In this document: piece after piece, positions 24,088-33,440 of the stretch
Layout of the letters: the number at the start of each line of letters is the position of its first letter
Numbering within the stretch: the first letter of the stretch is position 1
Assembly: GCA_035318985.1 (NCBI GenBank)
Contig: DATHDP010000036.1
Location: 1 to 36,479 of the forward strand
Origin: VBAS01 sp035318985
GTDB taxonomy: Bacteria > Bacteroidota > Bacteroidia > Chitinophagales > Chitinophagaceae
Reading direction: 5' to 3'
Length of the DNA: 36,479 bases
Translations under genes and position numbers: made by a program
Notes under the pieces: model-generated
The model's input: the letters and a program-made list of their open reading frames with translations, nothing else
What the model was told of the DNA's origin: nothing
The model's database searches: none

Positions 24088-25257
24088 TTACCGGTTCCAG
24101 TTGTGTCCGAAAACTATATACCATCCCCAGCTATCTGGCCCTTTCGCAACATCTATTCCTGCTCTTATTCTGAATAATCTCGCAATAAGATACCGAAAGC
24201 CGCCTCCGAAATTGTAAGCTGTTTCTGCATCGCCAAAACTTTCATTACGGTCCATTGCTTTTCCCAATCCGGCAAAAGCTACCGCACTCCATCGCAAACT
24301 AAGATCAACTCGTTGTTCTGTTTCTACCAAGGCAGTTGTATATCCCTGGAACCTGACAGCAGGAACGCCACGTAATGCCAGCGATGGCAATGCATAAAAA
24401 GGAGGATCACCAAACATAAAATTTGATTCTACTCTGAATCCACTGACCCAATTTTTTTGAATAGGGATAAACCAATTCAATGCTCCCGCAAGTTTTTGAT
24501 AAGTAAAATCGCTTCCTGTCCAGTTATCGTTTGCATTGTATGAAATATTTATTCTTGCACCCTTGTCAGCAGTAAAAAAATTATCCCGCCTGTCCCAATC
24601 AATAAATGTTCCGAGGCTGGCAACATTGCTTTCGAATTCTCCCGATTTAATAGATGAAGGCAGACTGTCTATAAATAATGGTGTTAATTTATTTTTCGAG
24701 AAAAAATATTGCATTCCAAGATATACTTCATGCTTAGATATTCTCTTGGACAAAGAAAATATAATCGGGATAGCTTTAACGCTGAATTCAAATTCCTTTT
24801 CTCGTTTGTTTGCGACATCCCTGTAAAAAGACAAATTCAGATCGGCAATACCACCTCCAACTCTGTACTTCAATCCTTTTGCCGGAATGCTGCCGATCCG
24901 CATTCCTCCAACCATCCAGCTATTATTGACTGTGTACATTGCAAAGCCTGCTGTAATATCAGGTGCTATATAACCAGTATAACCAGCGGGTTTTTTTTTA
25001 GGGGTAAGAAATATTGGTACCACTGCTAAGCCAAGTCCGCCAACTGCAGGTTCGGTGATAATAAACGGAACAGGAATAAAACCTTTGGCATCTATTAAAA
25101 AACTGCTGAAATCAAACTTGCCATCTAACGTGTCTTTAAAATTTGCCTTGGAAGAAGCTTTTGACTTAGATTTTATTGTTGTATCCTCTTGTGCAAATAC
25201 CGGCTGATGCAAAATGATTACTGCTGCAAAAAGGTACAAGAACAATTTTGAGTGCAT
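24088..25257 (-). CDS. BamA/TamA (Omp85)-family outer-membrane barrel protein without POTRA domains
   Basis: A 389-residue outer-membrane protein. The signal peptide (about 1-22) ends in VFAQ. The start is set at the ATG 25257, because the longer frame begins with TTG. The remainder reads as a 16-strand surface-antigen (D15-type) barrel: GGLGLAVVPIF, FIDWDRRDNFFTADKGARINISY, the loop-6 region LRGVPAVRFQGYTTALVETEQRVDLS, and the AFAGLGKA and final strand ending GHNWNR. The arginine/glycine loop-6 motif is modified (FQGY for VRGY). No POTRA repeats are present, so it is not BamA itself. Such short members occur alone in Bacteroidota and their transport roles are unclear. The gene is isolated between alkA copy 2 and an unknown secreted protein gene. 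Confidence 0.8.
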   Translation of the reverse strand: MHSKLFLYLFAAVIILHQPVFAQEDTTIKSKSKASSKANFKDTLDGKFDFSSFLIDAKGFIPVPFIITEPAVGGLGLAVVPIFLTPKKKPAGYTGYIAPDITAGFAMYTVNNSWMVGGMRIGSIPAKGLKYRVGGGIADLNLSFYRDVANKREKEFEFSVKAIPIIFSLSKRISKHEVYLGMQYFFSKNKLTPLFIDSLPSSIKSGEFESNVASLGTFIDWDRRDNFFTADKGARINISYNANDNWTGSDFTYQKLAGALNWFIPIQKNWVSGFRVESNFMFGDPPFYALPSLALRGVPAVRFQGYTTALVETEQRVDLSLRWSAVAFAGLGKAMDRNESFGDAETAYNFGGGFRYLIARLFRIRAGIDVAKGPDSWGWYIVFGHNWNR

Positions 25258-25324
25258 GGGAAAAGGTTTCAATGGAAATTGAATTTAAATCAAAGTAGTT
25301 AATTGAGAAAGAAAATTTCTGTGA

Positions 25325-25948
25325 CTATTTTTTCTTGCGAAACGCAACGAGCACCTCGTTGAAGTCCATAATGAAATTTGCTTTTGTGTTTAACAACACT
25401 TCCAACTCGTCCACATACTTGCCAATAGGCTTATTTTCGTCCGGCCTTTTTATTTGGTATTTATTTTCGTCGGGATTGAATTCTGAACTTTTATTGGAAT
25501 AAGGAAATCGTTTTTCATAATGCTTTTTTGTACATAGCGGAATGAATACAACGAACTTTTCATTCGTTTCAAAAGACAAAGCAAAACTTACATTGTAGAT
25601 CCATATGACCTCATAAGTATTATTGTTTCCATTATAAGCATAATCGACATCAGCACTAACGTCACTTACTATGATTTTGATGACAAAGTCCGGATCCTTC
25701 TTTACTGGCTCTTTGACATTCAGAAAATTAAATGATTTAGCGACCTCATTTTTTACATATTCGTTGCTAATGAAAGGATAAGATTCTCCATGCGCCTGGA
25801 TCAAAATCTGGTACGTTTTTAAACTATCCACAAACGTCTTTGCTTCGAAATAGTAATCAGTGAAAGATTTGTTTTGGGCATAGATCGTAAAACCAGGAAG
25901 AATAAAAACAAAGAGGAACAGTTTTGATCTCATGGAAATTTTATTCAT
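25325..25948 (-). CDS. Exported protein of unknown function
   Basis: A 207-residue protein that I do not recognise. The start at ATG 25948 is preferred: it has an AGGAC sequence about six bases upstream and yields a clean signal peptide (ending in YAQ, about 1-25). The longer frame starts with GTG. The mature part includes a YPFISNEYVKNEVAKSFNFLN region and a strand-rich core (DFVIKIIVSDVSADVDYAYNG), followed by FVVFIPLCTKKHYEKRFPY. The pattern fits a periplasmic or lipoprotein-like alpha/beta domain of the DUF4136 sort, but this is a weak guess. It stands alone, transcribed on the minus strand with the carboxylesterase gene downstream of it in the opposite direction of growth of evidence: none links the two. 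Confidence 0.6.
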   Translation of the reverse strand: MNKISMRSKLFLFVFILPGFTIYAQNKSFTDYYFEAKTFVDSLKTYQILIQAHGESYPFISNEYVKNEVAKSFNFLNVKEPVKKDPDFVIKIIVSDVSADVDYAYNGNNNTYEVIWIYNVSFALSFETNEKFVVFIPLCTKKHYEKRFPYSNKSSEFNPDENKYQIKRPDENKPIGKYVDELEVLLNTKANFIMDFNEVLVAFRKKK

Positions 25949-26035
25949 AAAAGTCCTTATGCAAGAAATTGGTAATAACACAATGAATTTACATCATCCT
26001 CTTGTTTATATTTTCCTAATTTTCATTTAATGTAG

Positions 26036-27646
26036 TTACATTCTCGGCGCCACTAATGCAAAAAGATCTTTATCCAATTGCGGTTTAACAACGCATTGAT
26101 TATTGAAATGCATTGTAGAAGTATTGGTTGAATTATATGCCGGCCAGTTAGGTAATCCTTTATGATTAGGATTTCCGTTCCTTGCAAAGTTTATCCATGC
26201 CCCACTTACTTTATCTGCCAAAGCATATGCTTCTTTAGCTCCCCCCGTCATTTCTTCGCAACGATTAATATTATTAAATGCAAAAGCCAACTCCATGCAA
26301 TGAACTGCTTTATATTTTCCATCCATAACCGGAGATTGCCATGTAAACAAATACATGTAAACCGGAGCTCCATTTTGTAAAGATGATTTTTCATTTGCCT
26401 GCGAAACAGCGCCGGGTCTGAAGATCACATCGACATCCATCAGATCTGTTGGCTTAGTATCATCAGGGTAAGCTTTTTTTACGGCTGCTATATATGCATC
26501 TGCTTTATCGCCTTGTTGTTTTTTAATATACTCCATTACTTTATCAAGTGGTGCATTGGGCATTCCAGAAAATAAAGAAGGCATGAATTCATTCTTAACA
26601 GTACCGATCATCAACGGAATATTTTTAGATAACTCAAATGCTTCTTTAGAAAAAAGCTGGTAAGGAAGATCGTCACCATCAACACTTGGTCCCCAGCTCA
26701 GGCCAAAACCCGGAATAGTTTTGCCAGCTGCTTTCATTTGATCAGCAATTACCTTCAAAGCTTTTTTTCCTGCATCGCTTAATTGAGCAAACGGAATTTT
26801 CTGAAGATCATCTGCCTGGTTCGCCTGGAGATTGAGTGCTTTTAATACTTCGGCAGTAATAGCCTGGGTAGTTTGTTTATCCAGCATATCCGTTCTGAAA
26901 GAACCGCTTTCATTGATCGCCTTATGAAATAATCCTTTTGCTGATGGCATTGCCATCAACGTATTTACTTTGGCTCCGCCACCTGATTGACCAAAGATTG
27001 TAATGTTACCGGGATCTCCACCAAAGTTTGAAATATTATTTTTTACCCATTCTAAAGCCGCTTTTATGTCGATGATACTAAGATTGGCGGAATGCTTATA
27101 CTTTTCACCATAAGCAGACAGATCTAAAAATCCTAAAATATTCAAACGATGATTGATTGATACAACGACTACATCTCCTTTCTTTGAAAGATTTTCACCA
27201 TCATAAGAAGGTAGCTCTTGTGAAGAGCCGGCAGTAAATCCTCCACCATGGATCCAAAACATAACAGGTCTTTTCTTCCCGTCATTGATACCAGAGGTCC
27301 AGATATTTAATCGAAGGCAATCTTCATTTGTATATCCCCAATCATGATGAAAGGCAAATTCGCTTTCATCCTGTACAGATGTAGTGGGATCCATTAAAGG
27401 AGCAACCGGTCCATAGCTCATTGAACTACGAACGCCCTGCCATGGTTTCGGTTTTTGAGGCATTTCAAAACGTTTTGCTTCAGCATATGGAATTCCTTTA
27501 TAAGTATAAATGGAGTTATGAATGTATCCACGAACCTTTCCGGATTCCGTATTAGTGACGGCAATATTTTCACCTGTTGTTATTTGTGCATGTGAAGTAA
27601 CAGAAATGAAGGCTATAAACAGTAAGCCGAGAATTGATCTTTTCAT
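26036..27646 (-). CDS. Secreted type-B carboxylesterase
   Basis: A 536-residue alpha/beta-hydrolase of the carboxylesterase/lipase B family. A signal peptide (about 1-20) ends in SHA, so the enzyme acts in the periplasm or outside. The oxyanion hole is HGGGF (133-137), the nucleophile Ser221 lies in FGQSGGGA, Glu353 is in GTVKNEF, and His449 is in KAVHCMELAF, a complete triad. The family hydrolyses carboxylic esters, and the natural substrate (lipid, drug or plant-derived ester) cannot be read from sequence. The gene is monocistronic, with a 117-base AT-rich gap before the nucleoside-hydrolase-like gene on the same strand. Confidence 0.9.
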   Translation of the reverse strand: MKRSILGLLFIAFISVTSHAQITTGENIAVTNTESGKVRGYIHNSIYTYKGIPYAEAKRFEMPQKPKPWQGVRSSMSYGPVAPLMDPTTSVQDESEFAFHHDWGYTNEDCLRLNIWTSGINDGKKRPVMFWIHGGGFTAGSSQELPSYDGENLSKKGDVVVVSINHRLNILGFLDLSAYGEKYKHSANLSIIDIKAALEWVKNNISNFGGDPGNITIFGQSGGGAKVNTLMAMPSAKGLFHKAINESGSFRTDMLDKQTTQAITAEVLKALNLQANQADDLQKIPFAQLSDAGKKALKVIADQMKAAGKTIPGFGLSWGPSVDGDDLPYQLFSKEAFELSKNIPLMIGTVKNEFMPSLFSGMPNAPLDKVMEYIKKQQGDKADAYIAAVKKAYPDDTKPTDLMDVDVIFRPGAVSQANEKSSLQNGAPVYMYLFTWQSPVMDGKYKAVHCMELAFAFNNINRCEEMTGGAKEAYALADKVSGAWINFARNGNPNHKGLPNWPAYNSTNTSTMHFNNQCVVKPQLDKDLFALVAPRM

Positions 27647-27726
27647 ATTAGCATTTTGAAGTGTGAGAAGATATTTTTAAAAATGACCCTCAAGACTGCG
27701 TTAAGTTATACCTGAAATGGAAAAGA

Positions 27727-27748
27727 GTTTTTGATAAAGGTCAAAAAC
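27727..27748 (-). terminator. Weak candidate terminator downstream of the nucleoside-hydrolase-like gene
   Basis: GTTTTTGA and TCAAAAAC form an 8-bp AT-rich stem with a six-base loop, followed on the minus strand by TCTTTT. It lies 15 bases after the stop of the minus-strand gene. The stem is low in GC. Confidence 0.35.
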
Positions 27749-27763
27749 TTGGCTTTTCATTTT

Positions 27764-28792
27764 TTATTTGTTCATCAGTTCAAGCTTTGCAAAAAAATCC
27801 TCAAACATCAGGTTTATGTCAAGGCGGGTATAAACCCTGATATTCCGTCCGCTGTTATTAAATTCATATGTTCCATGCTCACTGATCCTTGGAGACATTC
27901 TAATTACATAGTCGCTTGATGAGGGGTCTGCCTCAAATGATGACTGTAAGGCAGTAAGTAATACTAAAGGGCTGTCGCCAAGAATGTAAACTTCACCAAG
28001 ATTGAGTTTAAATTTTTGTGTAATGCTCATTACTCTTTCGATCTGTTCACACAAATACTTCCCGGTTTTACCTAGCGGTTTTACTTTCAAAAGCAATTGT
28101 GTGTAAGAAATTATAGCCTGTCGGTATCCATTTCTCGGAACTTGCCAGATCGCAATATTAGAACGATTGAATATTGCCCTTACCGCCGCCATATCAATGT
28201 TTAAATTGTATTCGACTACTGTATAGTTTGGGGGTGGAAAAGCAAGATCAGTATATTCGGGTCCTCCGATCCAGATCAAGGTGATCTTGTTTGCGATTTG
28301 AGGATTTGTCAGAACAGCCGATGCAATTTCTGTAAGTCCTGCTCCACAAAGAACATACAAAGGCAATTGTGTATCTGTTCTTAGAGCTTCTTTGATAATA
28401 AAGTTTACAGCTTCACTTTTTACAGGAGTGCTATCATTTTGCATAGCGGTGTTTGATCCTGCAATTACAGGAATATTGTTTTTTATTCCCATTACCTGTA
28501 TTAATTCCCTGGCTTTTTTTACTGCATTCTCAGCTTGTGTTTTCGATTTATCAAAACCATCAGCAGCGTTAAGATGCGATCCAATGATTGCTCTTACATC
28601 TACAGAAGGAGATAATAATAAATGAGCCAATTGAAACAAGCCATCAGGATCGCCACCAAAATCATTATCTGCAATTACCCGCATTCGTGGAGTGATAATG
28701 TTGCTATCTGTTTTTTCCCTTCCAAAACAGAATGGATGAATGAGTAAACAGGCTAAGAAAACAAAACAGATTTTTTTTAGCAAACAGTTCAT
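27764..28792 (-). CDS. Exported nucleoside-hydrolase-like protein with altered metal and active-site motifs
   Basis: A 342-residue protein of the inosine/uridine nucleoside hydrolase fold. The start ATG 28792 is chosen because the longer frame has no proper start codon; it gives a signal peptide (about 1-24). The first motif reads VIADNDFGGDPDGLFQLAHLL (Asp42, 44, 48, 50), where true hydrolases have DxDxGxDD, so the second Asp of the pair is Pro and an Asp follows. VVEYNLNIDMAA (Glu194, Asn196, Asp200) matches the EFNxxxD sugar-binding motif. The C-terminal HDPL of nucleoside hydrolases is GDSPL (272-276), lacking the His. Fold and calcium site seem retained; the leaving-group chemistry may differ. 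The natural substrate is unknown and export is unusual for this family. Confidence 0.75.
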   Translation of the reverse strand: MNCLLKKICFVFLACLLIHPFCFGREKTDSNIITPRMRVIADNDFGGDPDGLFQLAHLLLSPSVDVRAIIGSHLNAADGFDKSKTQAENAVKKARELIQVMGIKNNIPVIAGSNTAMQNDSTPVKSEAVNFIIKEALRTDTQLPLYVLCGAGLTEIASAVLTNPQIANKITLIWIGGPEYTDLAFPPPNYTVVEYNLNIDMAAVRAIFNRSNIAIWQVPRNGYRQAIISYTQLLLKVKPLGKTGKYLCEQIERVMSITQKFKLNLGEVYILGDSPLVLLTALQSSFEADPSSSDYVIRMSPRISEHGTYEFNNSGRNIRVYTRLDINLMFEDFFAKLELMNK

Positions 28793-28933
28793 GTGATTAA
28801 ATAGAAAATGTTTTATTGAGAATATTCGCCGCAATAGATCGTTTCGACTCTGATCATTTCGATCATCACGAATGTCTTCTAAAGTTAAATTGTTGACCCT
28901 ATATTATAAAAACAATCTTTTGCATCGTGAATA

Positions 28934-30049
28934 CTATATAACAACTTTTTCCATCTTATCTAAATGTGCTTGAGCAATAGTTGCACCTAATCCCGGCGTA
29001 TCGGGAACTTTCATTACACCATTAGCATGATAAGTTAATCCGTCAGTAACTATATCCTCTGAAAACATGAGTGGTGTATCAAAATCACAATGAACAATAT
29101 GATCACTGCATAGTGCAAGATGCGCTGATGCAGTCATTCCTAATCTTGATTCAAGAAATGCACCAACCTGCATGTGCATTTTTGCTTTGTCGCCCAGCCT
29201 TACAATTTCATAGGCATTAAAAACACCTCCTGCCTTTCCAACTTTTATATTAAACATATCACAGGCTTTTAGCTTCAGCAATCTTGCGGCATCATGTGCA
29301 TCGCCACAGCTTTCGTCTGCCATTATCGGTATGGGGCTTTTCTTTTTTACTTTTCTTAATTGCATGAAATTCCATTTAGCGATCGGCTCTTCACAATGTT
29401 CTACATCATAGTCATTAAGTGCATTCAATGTTTCGATCGCTTCTTTTACGCTCCACCCCTGGTTGGCATCTATGCGAAGAGGAATATCATCACCTACTGC
29501 TTCACGTATCATTCTTATTCTTTCCACATCTTTTTTCTTTGATTCCCCAAGCTTTACTTTAATGGAAGGATAACCTTGATTTTTTATTTTCAAAGCATCT
29601 GCTGCCATCTTTTCCGCGTTATCAAGACTTACAGTATAATCCGTTACCAACTCTTTATTATTTTTGCCGCCGTATAATTCATAAAGTGGCACTTGTTTGT
29701 GCTGGCCAATGATATCATGTATGGCAATATCAAATGCACTTTTAATACTTGTATTGGCATAGATCAATCTGTCCATTGCCGTCAGATTATCCTGCAGCTT
29801 TAATGCATTTGCTCCTTTTAATAATTTGGCAAAATATTGTCCGACGATAAAACAGGTGTCAATACTTTCTCCATTCACAGGCATATAAGGACTACTCTCA
29901 CCAAATCCTGTGATACCAGATTCGGTTCTTATTACTACGATCACATTTTCAACGTGTGTTTCATAAGCCAGTGAAGTAATGAATGGCTCAATTAATGGCA
30001 TCCGCAGTTTATAGATCTCCACTTGCGAAATAACTTGTTTTTCTTTCAT
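28934..30049 (-). CDS. Dipeptide epimerase (enolase superfamily, MLE subgroup)
   Basis: A 371-residue enzyme that racemises the alpha-carbon of a residue in a dipeptide, for example L-Ala-D/L-Glu from murein. The acid/base lysines are Lys164/Lys166 (IKVKLG) and Lys269 (NIKVGKAGG). The metal ligands are Asp194 (RIDANQG), Glu220 (CEEP) and Asp245 (MADES). The DFD at 322-324 (HCDFDTPL) is the dipeptide-ammonium-binding DxD of dipeptide epimerases, which argues against simple muconate or succinylbenzoate functions. The start at ATG 30049 avoids overlap with the upstream gene, and no signal peptide is present, so it is cytoplasmic. It starts 10 bases after a small barrel-like gene and lies downstream of the DPP7-type peptidase gene, all on one strand, which fits uptake and use of dipeptides. 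Confidence 0.87.
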   Translation of the reverse strand: MKEKQVISQVEIYKLRMPLIEPFITSLAYETHVENVIVVIRTESGITGFGESSPYMPVNGESIDTCFIVGQYFAKLLKGANALKLQDNLTAMDRLIYANTSIKSAFDIAIHDIIGQHKQVPLYELYGGKNNKELVTDYTVSLDNAEKMAADALKIKNQGYPSIKVKLGESKKKDVERIRMIREAVGDDIPLRIDANQGWSVKEAIETLNALNDYDVEHCEEPIAKWNFMQLRKVKKKSPIPIMADESCGDAHDAARLLKLKACDMFNIKVGKAGGVFNAYEIVRLGDKAKMHMQVGAFLESRLGMTASAHLALCSDHIVHCDFDTPLMFSEDIVTDGLTYHANGVMKVPDTPGLGATIAQAHLDKMEKVVI

Positions 30050-30059
30050 GAAATTATTT

Positions 30060-30743
30060 TTAAGGATCAGCATCAAATAAAATTCTAATGCCCAGATTAA
30101 TGCTGCCAAGAAATGGCGCATGTGAATTGTTCATAAGATAGCTGCTTGGATAATCGGTTGTTGGTATATACATTCTTATTTCTGAATATATATACATTTC
30201 ATACGAAACAGGGAATTCAAAACCACCCGTAATGTCAAATGTTAGTCTTTTAAAATCTCCCTTACCATGTACAACATTATACTGTATAGTATACAGGGCA
30301 GTGTCTATATTGGTAGAAAATGTATTGGATGCATTGCCATACATCACTCCAAAACCGCCGGCTGCATAAAGATTAAATTTTTCAAGATGGTTAAAAGAGC
30401 CCACCAAATATCTTTTGAATCCAATAGAAATTTGGCGCAACCTCATTACTGACTGATTCGAAAAAGAAATGCTTTGTGGTTGTGTGGGTGGAGATTTTGC
30501 AGTAGCAATAAGAGTGTTTTCATATTTTCCATTTGCATGATAAGTAAACCATGCATACACAGTATTTTTTTTATCAATATGCCACTGAGGTAAAACGGTT
30601 TGACCAATAACCGTAAATTTTTGTTGAGGGTCAAAATTGTGTAGTATGGAAACGTCGGTGGCGGCGCTGAATTTTACCTGCGCAAACAGGCAATTACTGC
30701 TGAGTAAGAAAAAAAATATTAAAGCACTACTGAATGACTTCAC
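30060..30743 (-). CDS. Exported, probably outer-membrane beta-barrel-like protein
   Basis: A 227-residue protein. A signal peptide (about 1-22) ends in LFAQ. The mature part has alternating strands ending in aromatic residues, such as NTVYAWFTYHANGKY, FNLYAAGGFGVMYGN and YEMYIYSEIRMYIPTTD, and ends SINLGIRILFDADP, the pattern of small outer-membrane barrels in Bacteroidota. The start is a GTG, since no ATG occurs in or near the signal peptide. I do not recognise a named family. The gene is 10 bases upstream of the dipeptide epimerase gene, so the two probably share a transcript; a role in dipeptide or peptide handling at the outer membrane is possible but unproven. Confidence 0.65.
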   Translation of the reverse strand: MKSFSSALIFFFLLSSNCLFAQVKFSAATDVSILHNFDPQQKFTVIGQTVLPQWHIDKKNTVYAWFTYHANGKYENTLIATAKSPPTQPQSISFSNQSVMRLRQISIGFKRYLVGSFNHLEKFNLYAAGGFGVMYGNASNTFSTNIDTALYTIQYNVVHGKGDFKRLTFDITGGFEFPVSYEMYIYSEIRMYIPTTDYPSSYLMNNSHAPFLGSINLGIRILFDADP

Positions 30744-30853
30744 AAGAAAAGTTGTGATGCAATGTTAAGTAAATATTGGTTATTAATTTTTATGTTGTTC
30801 ATGGCTAAATTCCTTGCTCCCAAAGAGCTCACGAATTGGCTTCAGTCATGAAA

Positions 30854-33019
30854 TTATTTTACCAGCTTCAGTTCTTTAATAATATTTGAAGCGCCACCCA
30901 ATTTATCAATACACCAAAGTATATAGCGAACGTCAACACAAATAGTGCGGTTCAGATCTTTGTCAAATGCAATTTTATGACTTAATGCCTCATAATTACC
31001 ATCAAAAGCAAGACCCAATAAGTTGCCATTGGCATCTATGACCGGTGAACCCGAGTTGCCCCCGGTAATATCATTGGTTGTAATGAAACAAACTACCAGG
31101 TCTTTTTTTAATTTATCTGCGTATTGACCAAAATCTTTTTTCCTGGCAAGTTCAATTTCTTTTGCAGGCAGGTCAAACTCGTAATCGCCTGGTATGTATT
31201 TTTGAAGAACACCTTTCATTGTACATACATAATCATAGAACACTCCATCTCTTGGCCGGTAACTTTTTACATTTCCAAAACTCACTCTCATCGTAAATGT
31301 GGCGTCAGGATACATCATTTTTGCTTTTACTGTATCCATTTCCATTATTCCTTTCAGATACATCCTGCCATATTCAGTATTTTTTGTGGTAAACTGCTGG
31401 AATTTTGCTGAGTATTTGCTTTGGTAATTAATAAGGAATGCACTTGCCTGCGCATAAGCAGGGTCATCCTGCAATACATTGCCATCAGGATTTTTAACGA
31501 ATGCATTCCATTTGGCATCATCAAAGATCATTGTCTTTTCAAAAACATGTCTTGCATATTTTTTATAGGTTTCTTCGTCATCTAATTTTCCCCAGGTTCC
31601 CACTTGTGTTCTATAAAAATCAATTGGGTGCTGTTGTTTCTCAACATCTCTGTAAAACATCATTGTAATATCAGCTACTATCTTTTCATCGGAAACCTTG
31701 TTCTCGTTTTTAAGAAATGTTGCCCTTGCTTTTCCTGCTTCATCAAGTGCCTTCTTTATTTCCCCGGCTGATTTTCCCTGTTGCACCAAAGCAGTTTCAA
31801 TTTGTTGCAATGACGCAGCAAATGCCATTAATGGTGAACCAAACAATCCTTCATTTATATACATGCGGTGTTTGGCATAAGGTCTCCATTCTTCGTAGGC
31901 CTTTCTCCAATCATCAAAAATTGTGGAATAACCGGGCTTGCCTTTAGCCCAATTGATAAATATTTCTTCTGCCTTTTTCTTTTGACCGAACACATCATAC
32001 TTTAACAGTTGTTTACTTTCTCCATCATAAAATTTCCAATAGTTTGCAATGCTTGCATAGCTGGTTGCTAATTGCAATTTGACCTCGGGATCTTTTTTCA
32101 TTTCTTCAAACATGTATTTCAATCTAACATCACGCAACTTTACCAGCGTAGGATTGTCAATATCTGTTTTCAATTTTACACCATATGAGGTTTCATAACG
32201 ATTGGTACTCCCAGGATAACCATAGATCATTGTATAATCGCCATCTTTAAAACCTTTGATCGATACTGGTAAAAACCATTTTGGTTTCAGCGGGACATTC
32301 TCTTCACTGTAATCCGCTGGTTTACCATCTTTACTCATGTATACACGAAAAACTGAAAAGTCGCCAGTGTGTCGTGGCCATTCCCAATTATCAGTATCAC
32401 CGCCAAACTTTCCTACACTCTCAGGTGGTGCGCCAACAAGACGAACATCTTTATAACGCTGGTAAACAAAAAGTAAATATTGATTGCCTTTGAAAAGACT
32501 GCTGATCCTTGCTTCGATAAGTTGTGAAGCATCGGAAAATTTTGCATTCAGGTTATTGAGTGCTCTTGTTTGTCTTTGCATTCTTTCAGCACCGGTCAAT
32601 CCATTTAATGAATCCATCACCATCTGTGTTACATCTTCAATTCGTAAAAGGAACTGAACTGAAATACCGGAAGGAATTTCATCAGCTTTGATTTTTGCAT
32701 AAAAGCCATCACGCAGATAATTATGTTCAAGAGTACTGGCAGAAGTGATCGCATCATAGCCGCAGTGATGATTGGTAAAGATCAATCCTTCAGAGCTGAC
32801 AATTTCCCCGGTGCATCCGCCACCGAAAATAACAATGGCATCTTTGAGCGAAGGTTTATTGATGCTATATAATTGTTCTTTTGAAAGTTTTAATCCTCGT
32901 TTCACCATATCATTATACACTTGCTGGCCGAGTAGTAATGGAAGCCACATGCCTTCGTCAGCCAGGGATCTTAAAATAAAAGTGACAGAAAATAGGAGGG
33001 TAAGTAAGAGCCTTTTCAT
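30854..33019 (-). CDS. Dipeptidyl-peptidase, S46 family (DPP7-type specificity)
   Basis: A 721-residue periplasmic serine peptidase releasing N-terminal dipeptides. The signal peptide (about 1-20) ends in SLA, before DEGMWLPLLL, the family's conserved N-terminus. The triad is His85 in FTNHHCGYDAI, Asp220 in HTGDF, and Ser656 in TGGNSGSPV. Eighteen residues after the serine is Gly674 (AFDGNYEALS), the position that is Gly in DPP7 and Arg in DPP11, so bulky hydrophobic P1 residues are expected and not acidic ones. No C-terminal secretion tag is seen, and S46 peptidases are normally periplasmic. The genes downstream on the same strand encode a barrel-like protein and a dipeptide epimerase, so the locus looks like a dipeptide-utilisation unit. 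The divergent neighbour is a YbjQ homologue. Confidence 0.93.
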   Translation of the reverse strand: MKRLLLTLLFSVTFILRSLADEGMWLPLLLGQQVYNDMVKRGLKLSKEQLYSINKPSLKDAIVIFGGGCTGEIVSSEGLIFTNHHCGYDAITSASTLEHNYLRDGFYAKIKADEIPSGISVQFLLRIEDVTQMVMDSLNGLTGAERMQRQTRALNNLNAKFSDASQLIEARISSLFKGNQYLLFVYQRYKDVRLVGAPPESVGKFGGDTDNWEWPRHTGDFSVFRVYMSKDGKPADYSEENVPLKPKWFLPVSIKGFKDGDYTMIYGYPGSTNRYETSYGVKLKTDIDNPTLVKLRDVRLKYMFEEMKKDPEVKLQLATSYASIANYWKFYDGESKQLLKYDVFGQKKKAEEIFINWAKGKPGYSTIFDDWRKAYEEWRPYAKHRMYINEGLFGSPLMAFAASLQQIETALVQQGKSAGEIKKALDEAGKARATFLKNENKVSDEKIVADITMMFYRDVEKQQHPIDFYRTQVGTWGKLDDEETYKKYARHVFEKTMIFDDAKWNAFVKNPDGNVLQDDPAYAQASAFLINYQSKYSAKFQQFTTKNTEYGRMYLKGIMEMDTVKAKMMYPDATFTMRVSFGNVKSYRPRDGVFYDYVCTMKGVLQKYIPGDYEFDLPAKEIELARKKDFGQYADKLKKDLVVCFITTNDITGGNSGSPVIDANGNLLGLAFDGNYEALSHKIAFDKDLNRTICVDVRYILWCIDKLGGASNIIKELKLVK

Positions 33020-33119
33020 ATTTTAGGTTTTATCAAAACAAACTCAAGTTAAAAAATACCTGTAACAAATGATGTGCCCGGATAAATCTTATTATTTTTA
33101 TAGGTAAACAATAAGCAAA

Positions 33120-33440
33120 ATGATAACAACCACCACACCAAATATTGAAGGCAAAAACATTGAACAATACTATGGAGTTATTTCTGCCGAAGTAATTATC
33201 GGAGCGAATTTTTTTAAAGATATTCTTGGTGGACTTCGAGATTTTTTTGGCGGTCGCAGTGGTACTTATGAAAAAGTGCTTGATGAAGCCAAACAAAATG
33301 CAATGCATGAATTAATTCAGAAGGCACAGGCTTTAGGAGCTAATGCAGTAGTGGGTATCGATCTTGATTTCGAAACCGTCGGCGCCAATGGAAGTATGCT
33401 AATGGTAGTTGCTACAGGAACTGCGGTTAGACTCAATTAA
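33120..33440 (+). CDS. YbjQ/UPF0145 family protein
   Basis: A 106-residue cytoplasmic protein with the family's hallmarks: a start with TTTPNIEGKNIEQYYGVI (about 3-20), SAEVIIGANFFKDILGGLRDFFGGRSGTYEK, then ALGANAVVGIDLDFETV and a terminal MLMVVATGTAVRL. Proteins of this family form small oligomers, often pentamers, and are annotated as heavy-metal-binding; their role is not settled. It is transcribed away from the S46 peptidase. Its last 42 bases overlap, tail to tail, the end of the small zinc-ribbon gene on the minus strand. Confidence 0.9.
   Translation: MITTTTPNIEGKNIEQYYGVISAEVIIGANFFKDILGGLRDFFGGRSGTYEKVLDEAKQNAMHELIQKAQALGANAVVGIDLDFETVGANGSMLMVVATGTAVRLN

Noticed and set aside
28850..28864. 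TGATC-ATTTC-GATCA inverted repeat upstream of the nucleoside-hydrolase-like gene as an operator
   Set aside because: Five-base arms are too short to stand out from chance in AT-rich DNA, and no regulator gene is adjacent.
30050..30121. 24-residue N-terminal extension of the dipeptide epimerase
   Set aside because: It overlaps the upstream gene, and enolase-superfamily proteins begin near the ATG at 30049.
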